A stretch of DNA of 64,000 bases, taken from positions 34,736 through 98,735 of the forward strand of contig NZ_MLCF01000017.1 of assembly GCF_001879105.1 (NCBI RefSeq), read 5' to 3'. The notes below the pieces were generated by a model, which was not told where the DNA came from, did not search any database, and worked only from the letters and a program-made list of their open reading frames with translations. Every line of letters begins with the position of its first letter. Positions within the stretch are counted from its first letter, which is position 1. Positions 27,443 through 36,499 of the stretch are shown here, in pieces. The stretch is from Mangrovactinospora gilvigrisea (GTDB taxonomy: Bacteria > Actinomycetota > Actinomycetes > Streptomycetales > Streptomycetaceae). Made by a program: the position numbers and the translations under genes.

Positions 27443-28543
27443 ATGAGCGAGATGTTTGCGATTGTGGGTTCGTACACCTCGGCGGCGGCGCCCAACGCGC
27501 CCGGTGAGGGCGAGGGCGTCGCGGTGTTCCGGCAGGACGCGGCGACCGGAGCGCTGCGCCCGGTCGGCGCCGTCGATCCGGCGGTGGACCCGTCCTACCT
27601 GGCCCTGCACCCCGACGGCCGGACCGTCTACGCGGTCTCCGAGGCGGCGGACGGCCAGGTGTGGGCGTACCGCTTCGACCCGGCCGACGGCGCGCTGACC
27701 CGCCTGGGGGAGTCGCGCTCCACGCACGGCTCGGCGCCCTGCCACCTGTCGGTGGACCCCAGCGGGCGCTGGCTCGCGGTGGCCAACTACAGCTCCGGCA
27801 CGGTGTCGCTGCATCCGCTCGGCGCGGACGGCGCGGTCGGGGAGGCCGCGGACGTCGCCCGGCACGAGGGCAGCGGCCCGGTGACGGAGCGCCAGGAGGG
27901 CCCGCACGCGCACATGGCGGTCTTCCTGCCGGGCCGCGGAACGGTGGACGGGCACGCCGTGCTGCACGTCACCGACCTGGGGCTGGACCAGGTGATCACC
28001 TATCACGTGGACCTGGAGAAGGGCGCGTTGATCCGCGCCTCGGCGGTGCGGCTGGAGCCGGGCACGGGGCCGCGGCACCTGGTCCACCATGCGTCGGGGG
28101 CGACGTATGTGGCGGGCGAGCTGGACACCTCGGTGACGGTGCTGCGGCGGTCGCTCACCGGCGACGGCGTGCTGGAGGTCGTGGGCAAGGTGCCGGCGGT
28201 GGTGGGGGAGCGGCCGCCGGCCAACGAGGAGAACTGGCCCTCGGCGATTCGGCTGTCGCCGTGCCAGCGGTATCTGTATGTCGCGAACCGCGGGCGGGAC
28301 GTGGTGGGGGTGTTCCGGGTGGGGGCGGACGGGATGCCGGTGCCGGTGGAGGACGCGGCGGCGGGCGGGCCGATTCCGCGCGAGATCGGGTTCGTGGGGA
28401 AGTGGTTCTACGCGGGGGCGCAGTTGGGGGGCGTGGTGACCGCGTTCGACGTCGATGCCGACACGGGGGCGCTGACGTCCGCGGGCGTCGCGGCCGAGGT
28501 CGGCTCCCCGGTGGCGCTGCTGGCGGTGCCGGGCCGCGCGTGA
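27443..28543 (+). CDS. lactonase family protein (6-phosphogluconolactonase-like beta-propeller)
   Basis: A 366-residue seven-bladed propeller of the YbhE/Pgl type, with repeated blade motifs such as YLALHPDGRTVYAVSE, HLSVDPSGRWLAVANYSSGTVS, YLYVANRGRDVVGVFRV and a final closing strand. The GPHAHMAV segment (about residue 153) and GPRHLVHH are conserved in the family. It probably hydrolyses a sugar lactone, though many members have unproven substrates. It has no signal peptide. The start lies 33 bases past the GH101-like gene, so co-transcription is plausible, with hydrolase outside and lactonase inside. Confidence 0.9.
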   Translation: MSEMFAIVGSYTSAAAPNAPGEGEGVAVFRQDAATGALRPVGAVDPAVDPSYLALHPDGRTVYAVSEAADGQVWAYRFDPADGALTRLGESRSTHGSAPCHLSVDPSGRWLAVANYSSGTVSLHPLGADGAVGEAADVARHEGSGPVTERQEGPHAHMAVFLPGRGTVDGHAVLHVTDLGLDQVITYHVDLEKGALIRASAVRLEPGTGPRHLVHHASGATYVAGELDTSVTVLRRSLTGDGVLEVVGKVPAVVGERPPANEENWPSAIRLSPCQRYLYVANRGRDVVGVFRVGADGMPVPVEDAAAGGPIPREIGFVGKWFYAGAQLGGVVTAFDVDADTGALTSAGVAAEVGSPVALLAVPGRA

Positions 28544-28561
28544 CGGCCGGCGCCGGCGCGG

Positions 28562-28597
28562 TGATGCCGCCCTGAACCCCGGCACCCCGCCCCGGTT
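28562..28597. terminator. dispersed-repeat element between convergent lactonase and LCP genes
   Basis: GCCGCCCTGAACCCCGGCAC followed by CCCGCCCCGG sits in the 54-bp convergent gap and is nearly identical to the sequence at the GGDEF gene stop (8.65 kb). It probably works as a bidirectional terminator, although the stem is weaker here. Confidence 0.4.
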
Positions 28598-29653
28598 TCA
28601 GTGCTGCCGGAGTTGCTCGAAGAGCGTGGCGGCCTCCTGCTTGTTCCACAGGACCGCTTCGCCGTCGGGGGTGGGGTAGCTGCCGGTGGAGATCGGGACG
28701 GTGAGTTCCTTGCCGTCGCCCTTGGAGACGCTGTTGAGCGCGGTGGCGAGGCGGGCCAGGTCGAGCAGGCCCGTCCCGTCGCTCAGCAGCAGCGCCTCGA
28801 AGACCGCGTTCATCGCCGGGTAGATCCGGAACGGGTTGAGCAGCACGTCCGCCGAGAGGAAGCGGTCCGCGAGGGCCGAGAGGAACTGCTGCTGGCGCTT
28901 CATCCGCCCGAAGTCCGACGTCGGGTCGAAGTAGCGGGCCCGGACGAAGGCCAGCGCCTGCTGCCCGTCGAGGGTCTGGCAGCCCACCGGGAGGTCCGCG
29001 CCCGACTTGCTGTCCTTCACCGGTGCCGTCAGGCAGATGTGCACGCCGCCCAGCGCGTCGACGATGTTGACGAACCCCGCGAAGCCGATCTCCGCGTAGT
29101 GGTCCATCCGCAGCCCCGTCGCCGTCTCCACCGTGCGGACCAGCAGCGGCGCCCCGCCCTGGCCGAACGCCGAGTTGATCTTCGACTGGTGGGCGGCCGT
29201 CCCCTGGTACGCCGGGATGGTCACCCAGGAGTCGCGGGGGATGCTGACCAGCGTCGTCCCGTCGGAGCCGGTGTGCAGCACGATGATGGTGTCGGTGCGC
29301 CGCCCCTGGTCGCTGCCGGTGTGGTACTGCTGCTTCTGCTCCGCCGTCAGATTGTCCCGGCTGTCCGAGCCGACCAGCAGCCAGTTGGTGCCCGCCCCGG
29401 CCGCCGGCCGGCCGGAGTAGTCGGCGAGCGCGTCCACGTGCTGCAACTGGGTCTGGGCCCAGACCAGGGTGCCGATCCCGATCAGCACCAGGACCACGAC
29501 CAGCACCAGCAGCGTCTTGACGATCCGGCGCGGCCAGCGCCACCGCCGGCTGCGGCGGTCGCGGCGCTTCGCCCCGCGCGCCTCGGCCTGGCGGCGCGGC
29601 GACAGCTCGGGCGGCAGCGGCGGCTCCTGCCCCGGCTCCTGAGGATTCGTCAT
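28598..29653 (-). CDS. LytR-CpsA-Psr (LCP) glycopolymer ligase, first of four
   Basis: A 351-residue LCP protein. A basic cytosolic N-terminus (1-42), one transmembrane helix (about 44-66), then the extracytoplasmic LCP domain (about 90-290) with LLVGSDSR, RRTDTIIVLHT, VSIPRDSWV and FVRARYFDPTSDFGRMKRQQ. LCP enzymes transfer undecaprenyl-linked glycopolymers to peptidoglycan; the Asp and Arg residues in these motifs bind the metal-pyrophosphate. There is no LytR_C domain. The ATG at 29653 is the only good start near the basic tail. It diverges from the thioesterase gene. Confidence 0.93.
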   Translation of the reverse strand: MTNPQEPGQEPPLPPELSPRRQAEARGAKRRDRRSRRWRWPRRIVKTLLVLVVVLVLIGIGTLVWAQTQLQHVDALADYSGRPAAGAGTNWLLVGSDSRDNLTAEQKQQYHTGSDQGRRTDTIIVLHTGSDGTTLVSIPRDSWVTIPAYQGTAAHQSKINSAFGQGGAPLLVRTVETATGLRMDHYAEIGFAGFVNIVDALGGVHICLTAPVKDSKSGADLPVGCQTLDGQQALAFVRARYFDPTSDFGRMKRQQQFLSALADRFLSADVLLNPFRIYPAMNAVFEALLLSDGTGLLDLARLATALNSVSKGDGKELTVPISTGSYPTPDGEAVLWNKQEAATLFEQLRQH

Positions 29654-29725
29654 GGGGCCATGATGCTCGCCTTTGTCGCATTTGATGGGTATTGCACCGC
29701 TGGAGGCGAACGTAGAGTGAGACGC

Positions 29726-30274
29726 GTGAACGCATCCCGCCCGCCCCAGGACGCCCCGGAGATCCCGGGGAAGCCCACCTCGGTCTCCCGGATCACCCTC
29801 TCCCAGGTCATGACCGCCACCGATGCCAACCTCTACGGCACGGTGCACGGCGGCACCATCATGAAGCTGGTGGACACCTGCGCCGGCGCGGTCGCCGGAC
29901 GCCACTCCGGGGGTGTGGCCCTCACCGCCTCCATGGACGAGATGGCCTTCCTGGAGCCGGTCAACGTCGGCGATCTGGTGCACTTCCACGGCCAGGTCAA
30001 CTGGACCGGGCGCACCTCCATGGAGATCGGCGTCCGGGTGCTCGCCGAGCGGTGGAACGAGTCCACCCCGGAGACCCGCGTCGCCACCGCCTACCTGGTC
30101 TTCGTCGGGGTCGACGCGGAGGGCAAGCCGCGCTCCGTCCCGCCGGTGCTGCCCGAGACCGCCTCGGACCGGCGCCGCTTCCAGGAGGCCGAGATCCGCC
30201 GCACCCACCGGCTGGCCCGCCGCCGGGCCATCCTCGACCTGCGCGAGCGGCGCTCCGCCGAGGGGCTCGACTGA
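29726..30274 (+). CDS. acyl-CoA thioesterase (hot-dog, YciA-like)
   Basis: A 182-residue hot-dog protein with the conserved core DANLYGTVHGGTIMKLVDTCAG (about residues 31-52), then ASMDEMAFLEPVNVGDLV and a C-terminal basic helix. It hydrolyses acyl-CoA to free acid and CoA in the cytosol, perhaps keeping acyl-CoA pools in balance. The GTG start follows a TAGAGT-like -10 by about ten bases, suggesting a leaderless mRNA. It sits between two LCP genes but has no obvious functional tie to them. Confidence 0.9.
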   Translation: MNASRPPQDAPEIPGKPTSVSRITLSQVMTATDANLYGTVHGGTIMKLVDTCAGAVAGRHSGGVALTASMDEMAFLEPVNVGDLVHFHGQVNWTGRTSMEIGVRVLAERWNESTPETRVATAYLVFVGVDAEGKPRSVPPVLPETASDRRRFQEAEIRRTHRLARRRAILDLRERRSAEGLD

Positions 30275-30305
30275 GCGGGCCCGGCGGCTCGGCTGCCGAC
30301 GCCGC

Positions 30306-31478
30306 TCAGGCCGCGCCGCCGCCCGGGTCGCAGGCCGTCCCGGTGCTCGCGGACGGCCGCGCGGCGGGCGCCACGTCCGCCGACACCGACCGGGCCGGGG
30401 CCGACGCGGAGGCGGAGGTCGACGCCGAGGCGGACGGCGACGGCGATCCGGTGCCCGGCGTCCGGTCCGCCCTCAGGTCCTCGAAGAGCCGGTCGGCCGC
30501 GGCGGTGTCCCACAGCACCGTCGAGCCCCACCCCGGCACCGGGTGGTCGACGGCCGCCAGCGGCACCGTCTGCCGGGTGATGTCCTGCGGCCGCAGGTCC
30601 TTCAGGTCCGACGCCAGGGCCACCAGGTCCGTCGCGGTGAGGCCGCGGTCCGCGGTGAGCGAGCGCAGCGCCGCCGAGACCACCCGCTGCAGCCGCGGCG
30701 GGTCCATCATCAGCCCGCTGCCCTGCGCCTGACGCGCCATTTGCACCACGAACTGCTGCTGGCGGCTCATCCGCCCCAGGTCGGAGGAGCCGTCCACATG
30801 CCGCGCCCGGACGTAGCGGAGCGCCTCGGCGCCGTCCAGCCGGTGCGTGCCGGGGGCCAGGTCCAGCCCGCTCTCCGGGTCGACCAGCGGACGCGGCGTG
30901 CAGACGGTCACACCGCCCAGCGCGTCCACCGTCGAGACGAAGGAGAGGAAGTTCACCTGGAGGTAGTGGTCGACGCGGATCCCGGTGGCCTGCTCCACGG
31001 TGTTCACGGCGAGCGCCGGCCCGCCCATCCCGAACGCGGCGTTGATCTTGCCGTGGCCGGCCGGGACCTCCCGTCCGGTGTGCTTGTCGCGGTGCGCCGG
31101 GATCTCCACATAGGAGTCGCGCGGGATGGAGACCACGGCCGCGTGCCGGCGGTCCGCGGACAGGTGCACCAGCAGCATGGTGTCGGTGCAGTCGCAGGAC
31201 TGGCCGCCGGCGTGCAGCCGGCGCAGCTCGGCCGGCGACACCCCCTCCCGGTCGTCGGTGCCGACCACCAGCAGGTCCTGGCCCCGCCCGGCGCCCGGGC
31301 GGCCGGCGAGCCCGGCGAACGCGTCGACATGGCCCACCGACCCGTTCAGCCGGGCCAGCGTCGTCCATCCGGCGCAGCTCGCCGCCAGCACGGAGAGCGA
31401 GGTGAGCAGCCCGGCCAGCCACCAGCGGGTGCGCCTGCGGCGGGTGCGGCCGCGGACGGAGCGCCTGGCCTGCGGCAT
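30306..31478 (-). CDS. LCP glycopolymer ligase with Ser/Ala-rich tail, second of four
   Basis: A 390-residue LCP protein. Arg-rich N-terminus, one helix at about 20-38, and an LCP domain (about 65-290) with LLVVGTDDREG, CTDTMLLVHLS, VSIPRDSYVEIP and RYVRARHVDGSSDLGRMSRQQ. The last 60 residues are Ser/Ala/Thr-rich and probably span the wall. There is a CDC motif at about residues 94-96, unusual for the family. The ATG at 31478 has GGGGGA upstream. It diverges from a GT2 gene whose product could act on the same glycopolymer. Confidence 0.92.
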   Translation of the reverse strand: MPQARRSVRGRTRRRRTRWWLAGLLTSLSVLAASCAGWTTLARLNGSVGHVDAFAGLAGRPGAGRGQDLLVVGTDDREGVSPAELRRLHAGGQSCDCTDTMLLVHLSADRRHAAVVSIPRDSYVEIPAHRDKHTGREVPAGHGKINAAFGMGGPALAVNTVEQATGIRVDHYLQVNFLSFVSTVDALGGVTVCTPRPLVDPESGLDLAPGTHRLDGAEALRYVRARHVDGSSDLGRMSRQQQFVVQMARQAQGSGLMMDPPRLQRVVSAALRSLTADRGLTATDLVALASDLKDLRPQDITRQTVPLAAVDHPVPGWGSTVLWDTAAADRLFEDLRADRTPGTGSPSPSASASTSASASAPARSVSADVAPAARPSASTGTACDPGGGAA

Positions 31479-31631
31479 GGGAGTCCCCCAGGGGATCGGG
31501 AAAAAAGCAGACAGTCAGACCGCGAGCCTAGGACGACGGAACCGGACAATCACGGATCAACACGGCGTCCGGATCGGCCGGGGATCGGGGGAGGGCGCCG
31601 AGGTGCCGGAGAGGCGGTAGGTTCGACCCCG

Positions 31632-32738
31632 ATGACTGCCAAGCCCAGCAACCAGACCGACGGCGGGCGCTCCCCCGGCGCGGAGGCCGCCCCGGCCGTG
31701 TCCGTGATCATGCCCGTGCTCAACGAGGAGCGGCACCTGAGCACCGCCGTCCGCCGCGTCCTGGAGCAGGACTACCCGGGCGAGCTCGAGGTGGTGGTCG
31801 CGCTCGGTCCGTCCACCGACCGCACCGACGAGATCGCCGCCGAGCTGTGCGCGGCCGACCCGAGGGTGAAGTCGGTGCCCAACCTGACCGGACGCACCCC
31901 CTGCGGCCTCAACGCGGCGATCGCGGCCTCCAGCCATCCCGTGGTGGTGCGGGTCGACGGGCACGGCATGCTCACGCCGAACTACATCGCCAACGCGGTG
32001 CGGCTGATGGCGGAGACCGGCGCGGCCAACGTCGGCGGGCTGATGTACGCCGAGGGCGAGACGGAGTGGGAGAAGGCCGTCGCAGCGGCGATGACCTCCC
32101 GGATCGGCGTCGGCAACGCGGCCTTCCACACGGGTGGCGAGGCGGGCCCGGCGGACACGGTCTACCTCGGCGTCTTCCGGCGCGAGACGCTGGAGCAGGT
32201 CGGCGGCTACAACGAGGAGTTCATCCGCGCCCAGGACTGGGAGATGAACTACCGCATCCGCGAGGCCGGCGGGCTGATCTGGTTCTCGCCGGAGCTGCGG
32301 GTCTCCTACCGGCCGCGGCCCAGCGTGCGGACGCTCGCCAAGCAGTACCTGCAGTACGGGCGGTGGCGGCGGGTGGTGACGCGCTACCACAAGGGCTCGG
32401 TGAACCTGCGCTACCTGGCCCCGCCGGCGGCGGTGGTCGCGATCGCGGCCGGCATCGTGGTCGGCGCGGCGGTCCACCCGATCGGGTGGGTGGTGCCGGC
32501 CGGGTACGCGGCCGCGGTGCTCGCCGGAACGGCGAAGGAGGGCCGCGGGCTCTCCTGGAAGGCCCGCGCGCAGCTGCCCGTCGCGCTCGCGACGATGCAT
32601 ATGTGCTGGGGATACGGCTTCCTGACGAGCCCTCGGTCGCTGGCCCGCACGGTGATCGCCTCGCGCGGCCAGAGCGGACTGGCGGACGCGCGGCGCCGCC
32701 TGGGCGCCGACGACCGGCCCCAGGTCCAGGACGCCTAG
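31632..32738 (+). CDS. family 2 glycosyltransferase with C-terminal membrane segments
   Basis: A 368-residue GT-A enzyme. The N-terminal domain has VSVIMPVLNEERHL (about residue 23), the VRVDGHG metal-binding DxD-like motif (about 108), and an acceptor-site RAQDWEMNYRIREAG (ED-like) near residue 197. Two hydrophobic helices (about 265-305) anchor it to the membrane. It probably extends a lipid-linked polysaccharide. The stop TAG overlaps the stop of the convergent paralog gene in a shared CTAG. It is divergent from the second LCP gene. Confidence 0.9.
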   Translation: MTAKPSNQTDGGRSPGAEAAPAVSVIMPVLNEERHLSTAVRRVLEQDYPGELEVVVALGPSTDRTDEIAAELCAADPRVKSVPNLTGRTPCGLNAAIAASSHPVVVRVDGHGMLTPNYIANAVRLMAETGAANVGGLMYAEGETEWEKAVAAAMTSRIGVGNAAFHTGGEAGPADTVYLGVFRRETLEQVGGYNEEFIRAQDWEMNYRIREAGGLIWFSPELRVSYRPRPSVRTLAKQYLQYGRWRRVVTRYHKGSVNLRYLAPPAAVVAIAAGIVVGAAVHPIGWVVPAGYAAAVLAGTAKEGRGLSWKARAQLPVALATMHMCWGYGFLTSPRSLARTVIASRGQSGLADARRRLGADDRPQVQDA

Positions 32739-34210
32739 GTCCTGTCCGGGGATCGCTGCGGACGGACGACGGCCGCGGAGACCGCGAGCCAGGCATCCAG
32801 GGTGTCGTCGAAGCCGGGGAGCAGGCGGGCGGCGACGGCCCAGGCGTCGGGGGTGCGCAGCAGCGCGTCCGCGCGGACGCGGAACGCCTCGCGGGCGGCG
32901 GTGTCGTCCCCGGTGCGAAGGGCGGTCAGGCACGGCAGCGCGCGGCGGGGCGGTGTGCCGCCCGGCCGCGGCGCGGGCGCGGGTACGCGCCGACGGGCCG
33001 TCACCAGCCGCTCCAGCAGCGGTGATCCGACGGCGGCGGTCGCCGCCGCGCACACGTCGGCGTCCGCGCCCTCCAGGAGGAGCGCGAGGAAGGCGAGCGC
33101 GGCGGGGGCGGGGGCGTCGGCAGGGTGCCGGGCGCCGGCGGCGTCCAGCAGCTCGGGGAGCGTCCCGTCGAACGCCGGCGCGAGGCGCGCCGCCGCGCGC
33201 AGCCGCTCCGGGGACACGCCGGCGACGGCCTTGGCGAGCGCGGCCCGGACGGCCTCACGGCGGGCGGCGGCGTTCCGGTCGCGGCGCGGGCTGCCCGGTT
33301 CCAGCAGCCGCATCAGCCGGCGGACGGGGCGCGCGGCGGCGAGCACCTCGTCCGCGCCGAGCAGGCCCCGGTCCAGGACCAGCGCGGCGACCTCCGGCAG
33401 CCGGCGGCGTCCGGACGGGCCCAGCGAGGCGCCGCCGTCGCCGTCGGCGAGCAGTGCGCGGGCGACGGCGGGCGGGCAGTCGTGCCGGTGCAGGAGCAGC
33501 AGCCGCAGCCGGACGGGGAGCGGCGCGCGGGCGTGCCGGTCGAGGTGGGCGTCCCAGTCGGGCGGGGTCGCGTCGCGCTCCAGCAGGCGGACGCCGAAGG
33601 CGAGGTGGTCGCTGTCGGCGAGGTGCTCGTCGACGAGGGCCAGCAGGCCCTCGGGAGTGCGGTCGCTCTCCGCGAGGGCGCGCAGCTCGTCGACGGTGGC
33701 GTCGACCTCGGGGGGCGGCCCCAGCCGCAGCGCGGCGCGGGCGAACTCGCCGGCGGTGAGGGTGTCGTCGCGGCGGCGGACCAGGCGGGCGTCGATCTCG
33801 GGGTGCCCGGCGAGGGGGCGGATCAGGGCGTTGACGATCGCGCCGCGGGCGAGGAGCGCCTCGACGAGGGCCCCGGCGGAGGGGGACGCGGCCATCCGGT
33901 GCAGCAGCGCGGGGTCGCGCGTCGAGCGGTAGAGCGCGGCGAGGGCGGTGCCGCGGCGGTCGTCGTCCAGGCGCTCGATCCGCGTGAAGAGGCGGTCGCG
34001 CTGACGGTCCGTGAGGCTGTGCGCGTCCGCGGCGGCGAGCACGAGGCCGGGACCGCCCTCCGCGGCGACGACCTCCGCGAGTTGCGCGGGGACGTCGGGC
34101 GTCAGCTCGGGCGCGAGCCGCTCCAGCAGCGCGCCGGCGTACGCGGCCGGCGCCGCAAGCACCACCTCCGCGGCGGCCTCCCCGGCGACAGCACCACCCC
34201 AACCGGTCAC
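32735..34210 (-). CDS. unknown protein, paralog 1 of a tandem three-gene family
   Basis: A 491-residue Leu/Ala/Arg-rich, apparently all-helical protein without signal peptide or membrane segment. It resembles a HEAT/ARM-type solenoid but matches no family I recognise. It shares blocks with the next two genes: HARAPLPVRLRLLLLHRHDCPP (in part), ARPVRRLMRLL, FDGTLPELLDAAGA and a C-terminal DAWAVAARLLPGFDDTLDAW. The GTG at 34210 has GAGGAGG upstream; earlier in-frame codons run through dispersed repeats. The stop overlaps that of the convergent GT2 gene. Codon use is host-like. Confidence 0.8.
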   Translation of the reverse strand: MTGWGGAVAGEAAAEVVLAAPAAYAGALLERLAPELTPDVPAQLAEVVAAEGGPGLVLAAADAHSLTDRQRDRLFTRIERLDDDRRGTALAALYRSTRDPALLHRMAASPSAGALVEALLARGAIVNALIRPLAGHPEIDARLVRRRDDTLTAGEFARAALRLGPPPEVDATVDELRALAESDRTPEGLLALVDEHLADSDHLAFGVRLLERDATPPDWDAHLDRHARAPLPVRLRLLLLHRHDCPPAVARALLADGDGGASLGPSGRRRLPEVAALVLDRGLLGADEVLAAARPVRRLMRLLEPGSPRRDRNAAARREAVRAALAKAVAGVSPERLRAAARLAPAFDGTLPELLDAAGARHPADAPAPAALAFLALLLEGADADVCAAATAAVGSPLLERLVTARRRVPAPAPRPGGTPPRRALPCLTALRTGDDTAAREAFRVRADALLRTPDAWAVAARLLPGFDDTLDAWLAVSAAVVRPQRSPDRT

Positions 34211-34550
34211 CGCCCACCTCCTCGTTCCGGCACACCTGGCGCGCCCCCGCAGGGGCGCGGGGAACTGCGCGAGCGAGCACAGCGAACCATGACCCGCCAA
34301 GCGCCCCCGCCTCCGGCGGCGGCCGTGGCGCCCCCACCGGTCACCGCTCGCCTTCTCGTTCCGGCGCACCTGGCGCGCCCCGTCAGGGGCGCGGGGAACT
34401 GCGCGAGTGAGCCCGATCCGCCGCGAGACAAACAGCTGCGCCGTGGTCGAGCCGCCGTGGGGACGGCTCTCGCCGTGGAGGTCATGGGCACTTGCCGAGT
34501 CATGGTCCGCTGTTCTCACCCGCGCAGTTCCCCGCGCCCCTGACGGGGCG
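34200..34550. repeat. spacer with duplicated and inverted dispersed repeats
   Basis: The 346-bp gap between paralogs 1 and 2 holds two direct copies of an about 79-bp segment (34200-34279 and 34334-34412, roughly 88 percent alike by eye) and an inverted partial copy (about 34490-34550). Each contains GGGGCGCGGGGAACTGCGCG with its hairpin. The outer copy spans the start codon of paralog 1, so the inner copy repeats a GTGACCGGT start region followed by a degenerate frame. The inverted copy sits directly after the stop of paralog 2 and probably terminates its transcript. Confidence 0.75.
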
Positions 34551-34556
34551 TCGGCC

Positions 34557-36482
34557 TCAGTGGGCCATGGCCGCCGCCGTGGACGTCCACTCCTCCAGCG
34601 TTCCCGTGAACTCGTACAGGAGCCGGGCCGCAATCAGCCATGCGTCAGCCGTGCGGAGCGTCGCCGCCGCGTCGGCGCGGAACGCCGCGAACGCCGGGGC
34701 GTCCTCGCGGGCGAGGCGGCGCAGCTCGTCCTGGGCCTGCGGCCACTCCGGCCGCGCCCGCGGCACCGCGCACCGCGCCAGCCAGGCGTCGATCCGCTCC
34801 AGCAGGGGCCGCGGCAGCAGGTCGTGACGGCCGGTCAGCAGACGGCCCGCCGCCGGGTCGAGGCCGGGGCCGCCGAGGAGCCGCTCCACCGTCCCCGGGA
34901 GCGCCTCGCCCGCCGCCTCGATCGCCAGCGCGAGCAGCTCCGGGTCGGAGCGGTGGCAGAGCACCCCCGCCGCCACACCCTCCAGTCCGGCCCGCAGCAG
35001 CTGGGCCTCCTGCTCAGGCCGGCGGGCCAGAGCGAGCAGCCGGTCCGTCGCCTGCGGGTCGTGGCGGTGCGCCCGCGCCGCGGCGAGCAGCGCGCCGCCG
35101 GTGTGCGAGTGCTCGCCGCACCAGACCGCGTCGTAGCGGTCGAGCGCGGCCGCGACATCGCGGGCGGTGTCGGGCTCGGCGTGGTCCATCAGCAGTACCA
35201 GGAACGCCGTCGCCTCCGGGGCGAGCGGGCCGTCCGGCGGGGCCTGGCCCGCGGCGCGGGCCGCGGCGAGGAGGTCGGCCAGCCCGCCGGCGCAGGCGGG
35301 CGCGAGGTGTGCCGCCGTCCGCAGCGTCCCGGCGTCGGCTCCGGCCAGGGCGGCGCGCAGCGGCCCGGCCAACACGGCGTCCAGGTCCGGGTGTTCGGCG
35401 AGGGCGCGCAGATTGCGGACGGGGCGGACGCCCGCCACCGCCTCCTCGGGCGTGACCAGCCCCCGGGCCAGCGCCGCGGAGGCGGTGCGGGCGAGGGTGG
35501 TGAGGGCGGCGCCCCTCATCGGCCGGCCGCCGCGGCCGGAGCCGATACGGCCCGAGCCGCCGCCGGCGCCGTCCCGCGGCGACCGGTCGAGGAACGCCCG
35601 GGCCAGCTCGGGCGGGCAGCCGTCCACCCGGACCAGCCGGTCCGCGAGCGCCGCGGGCAGCGGCTCGCGGGCGTGGCGGGCGGCGAGCGCCGCCCAGTCC
35701 GGGCGGGCGGCGCTCCAGGCGAGGCACTGCTCGTCGACCCGGCCGGAGCGGGTCCGCTCCAGGTCGGCGATGAGCCCCTCGGGGGTGCCGTCCGACGCGG
35801 CGAGCGCCGTCAGCCGGTCGAGCTCCGCGGGCGGGACGGCGCCCTCGGCGCGGTAGCCGGCCGCCGCGGCGGCGAACTCCCGCCACACCGCGCGGGCCTG
35901 GCCGCCGACCGGCTGCTTCAGCGCGGCGTCCAGCACCGGTGAGGCGGACGGCAGCCGCAGCAGGCCGAGCGCGGCGCGGGCCCGCTCGCCGTCGGTGACC
36001 TCGCGGTGGTCGCTGCGCAGCAGGGCGGCGAGGACGCGCGGTTCGCCGGTGCGGGCGAGCGGGCGGAGCATCCGGGCCGGTGTCCGCCTGTTGCGGGTCA
36101 GCTTCTCGGCGACGGTCGCCGCGCCGGCGGTGGCGGCGAGCCGGTGGGCGACGGCCGGGGCGGGCGCGCCCTGGTAGAGGACGGTGAGCAGCGTGGTGCG
36201 GCGCTGCGAGTCGGGCAGCGCCTCCAGCTCGGCGAAGATCCGGATCCGCTGGTCGTCGTCGAGGCGCGGGCAGCGGGCGAGTTCGGGGACCACCGCGGGG
36301 TCGTCCGGGGCGAGCAGCTCCAAGGCGAAGCGGACGTCGTCGGCCTCGCCGAGGGACCACTCGATGTCGGAGGCGAGCAGCGCGTGCAGCGGCACGGCGA
36401 GCGCGTCGGGCGCGGTGCGCAGGGTCAGGAGGGCCGCCTCGGACTCCAGATGGCCGAGCGGCCGGCGGGGTTCGGACGGCAT
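34557..36482 (-). CDS. unknown protein, paralog 2 of a tandem three-gene family
   Basis: A 641-residue helical protein, the longest of the three. It begins with MPSEPRRPLGHLESEAALLT. Internal blocks match paralog 1 (QRIRIFAELEALPDSQRRTT against QRDRLFTRIERLDDDRRGTA; ASDGTPEGL against ESDRTPEGL) and both sisters (REPLPAALADRLV, VRPVRNLRALAE, RTADAWLIAARLLYEFTGTL). A Gly/Arg-rich insert (about residues 318-335) interrupts the middle. It has no signal peptide, membrane helix or catalytic motif. It starts 17 bases after the stop of paralog 3, so these two are probably co-transcribed. Confidence 0.8.
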   Translation of the reverse strand: MPSEPRRPLGHLESEAALLTLRTAPDALAVPLHALLASDIEWSLGEADDVRFALELLAPDDPAVVPELARCPRLDDDQRIRIFAELEALPDSQRRTTLLTVLYQGAPAPAVAHRLAATAGAATVAEKLTRNRRTPARMLRPLARTGEPRVLAALLRSDHREVTDGERARAALGLLRLPSASPVLDAALKQPVGGQARAVWREFAAAAAGYRAEGAVPPAELDRLTALAASDGTPEGLIADLERTRSGRVDEQCLAWSAARPDWAALAARHAREPLPAALADRLVRVDGCPPELARAFLDRSPRDGAGGGSGRIGSGRGGRPMRGAALTTLARTASAALARGLVTPEEAVAGVRPVRNLRALAEHPDLDAVLAGPLRAALAGADAGTLRTAAHLAPACAGGLADLLAAARAAGQAPPDGPLAPEATAFLVLLMDHAEPDTARDVAAALDRYDAVWCGEHSHTGGALLAAARAHRHDPQATDRLLALARRPEQEAQLLRAGLEGVAAGVLCHRSDPELLALAIEAAGEALPGTVERLLGGPGLDPAAGRLLTGRHDLLPRPLLERIDAWLARCAVPRARPEWPQAQDELRRLAREDAPAFAAFRADAAATLRTADAWLIAARLLYEFTGTLEEWTSTAAAMAH

Positions 36483-36499
36483 GGGGTCAAGGATGGGGG

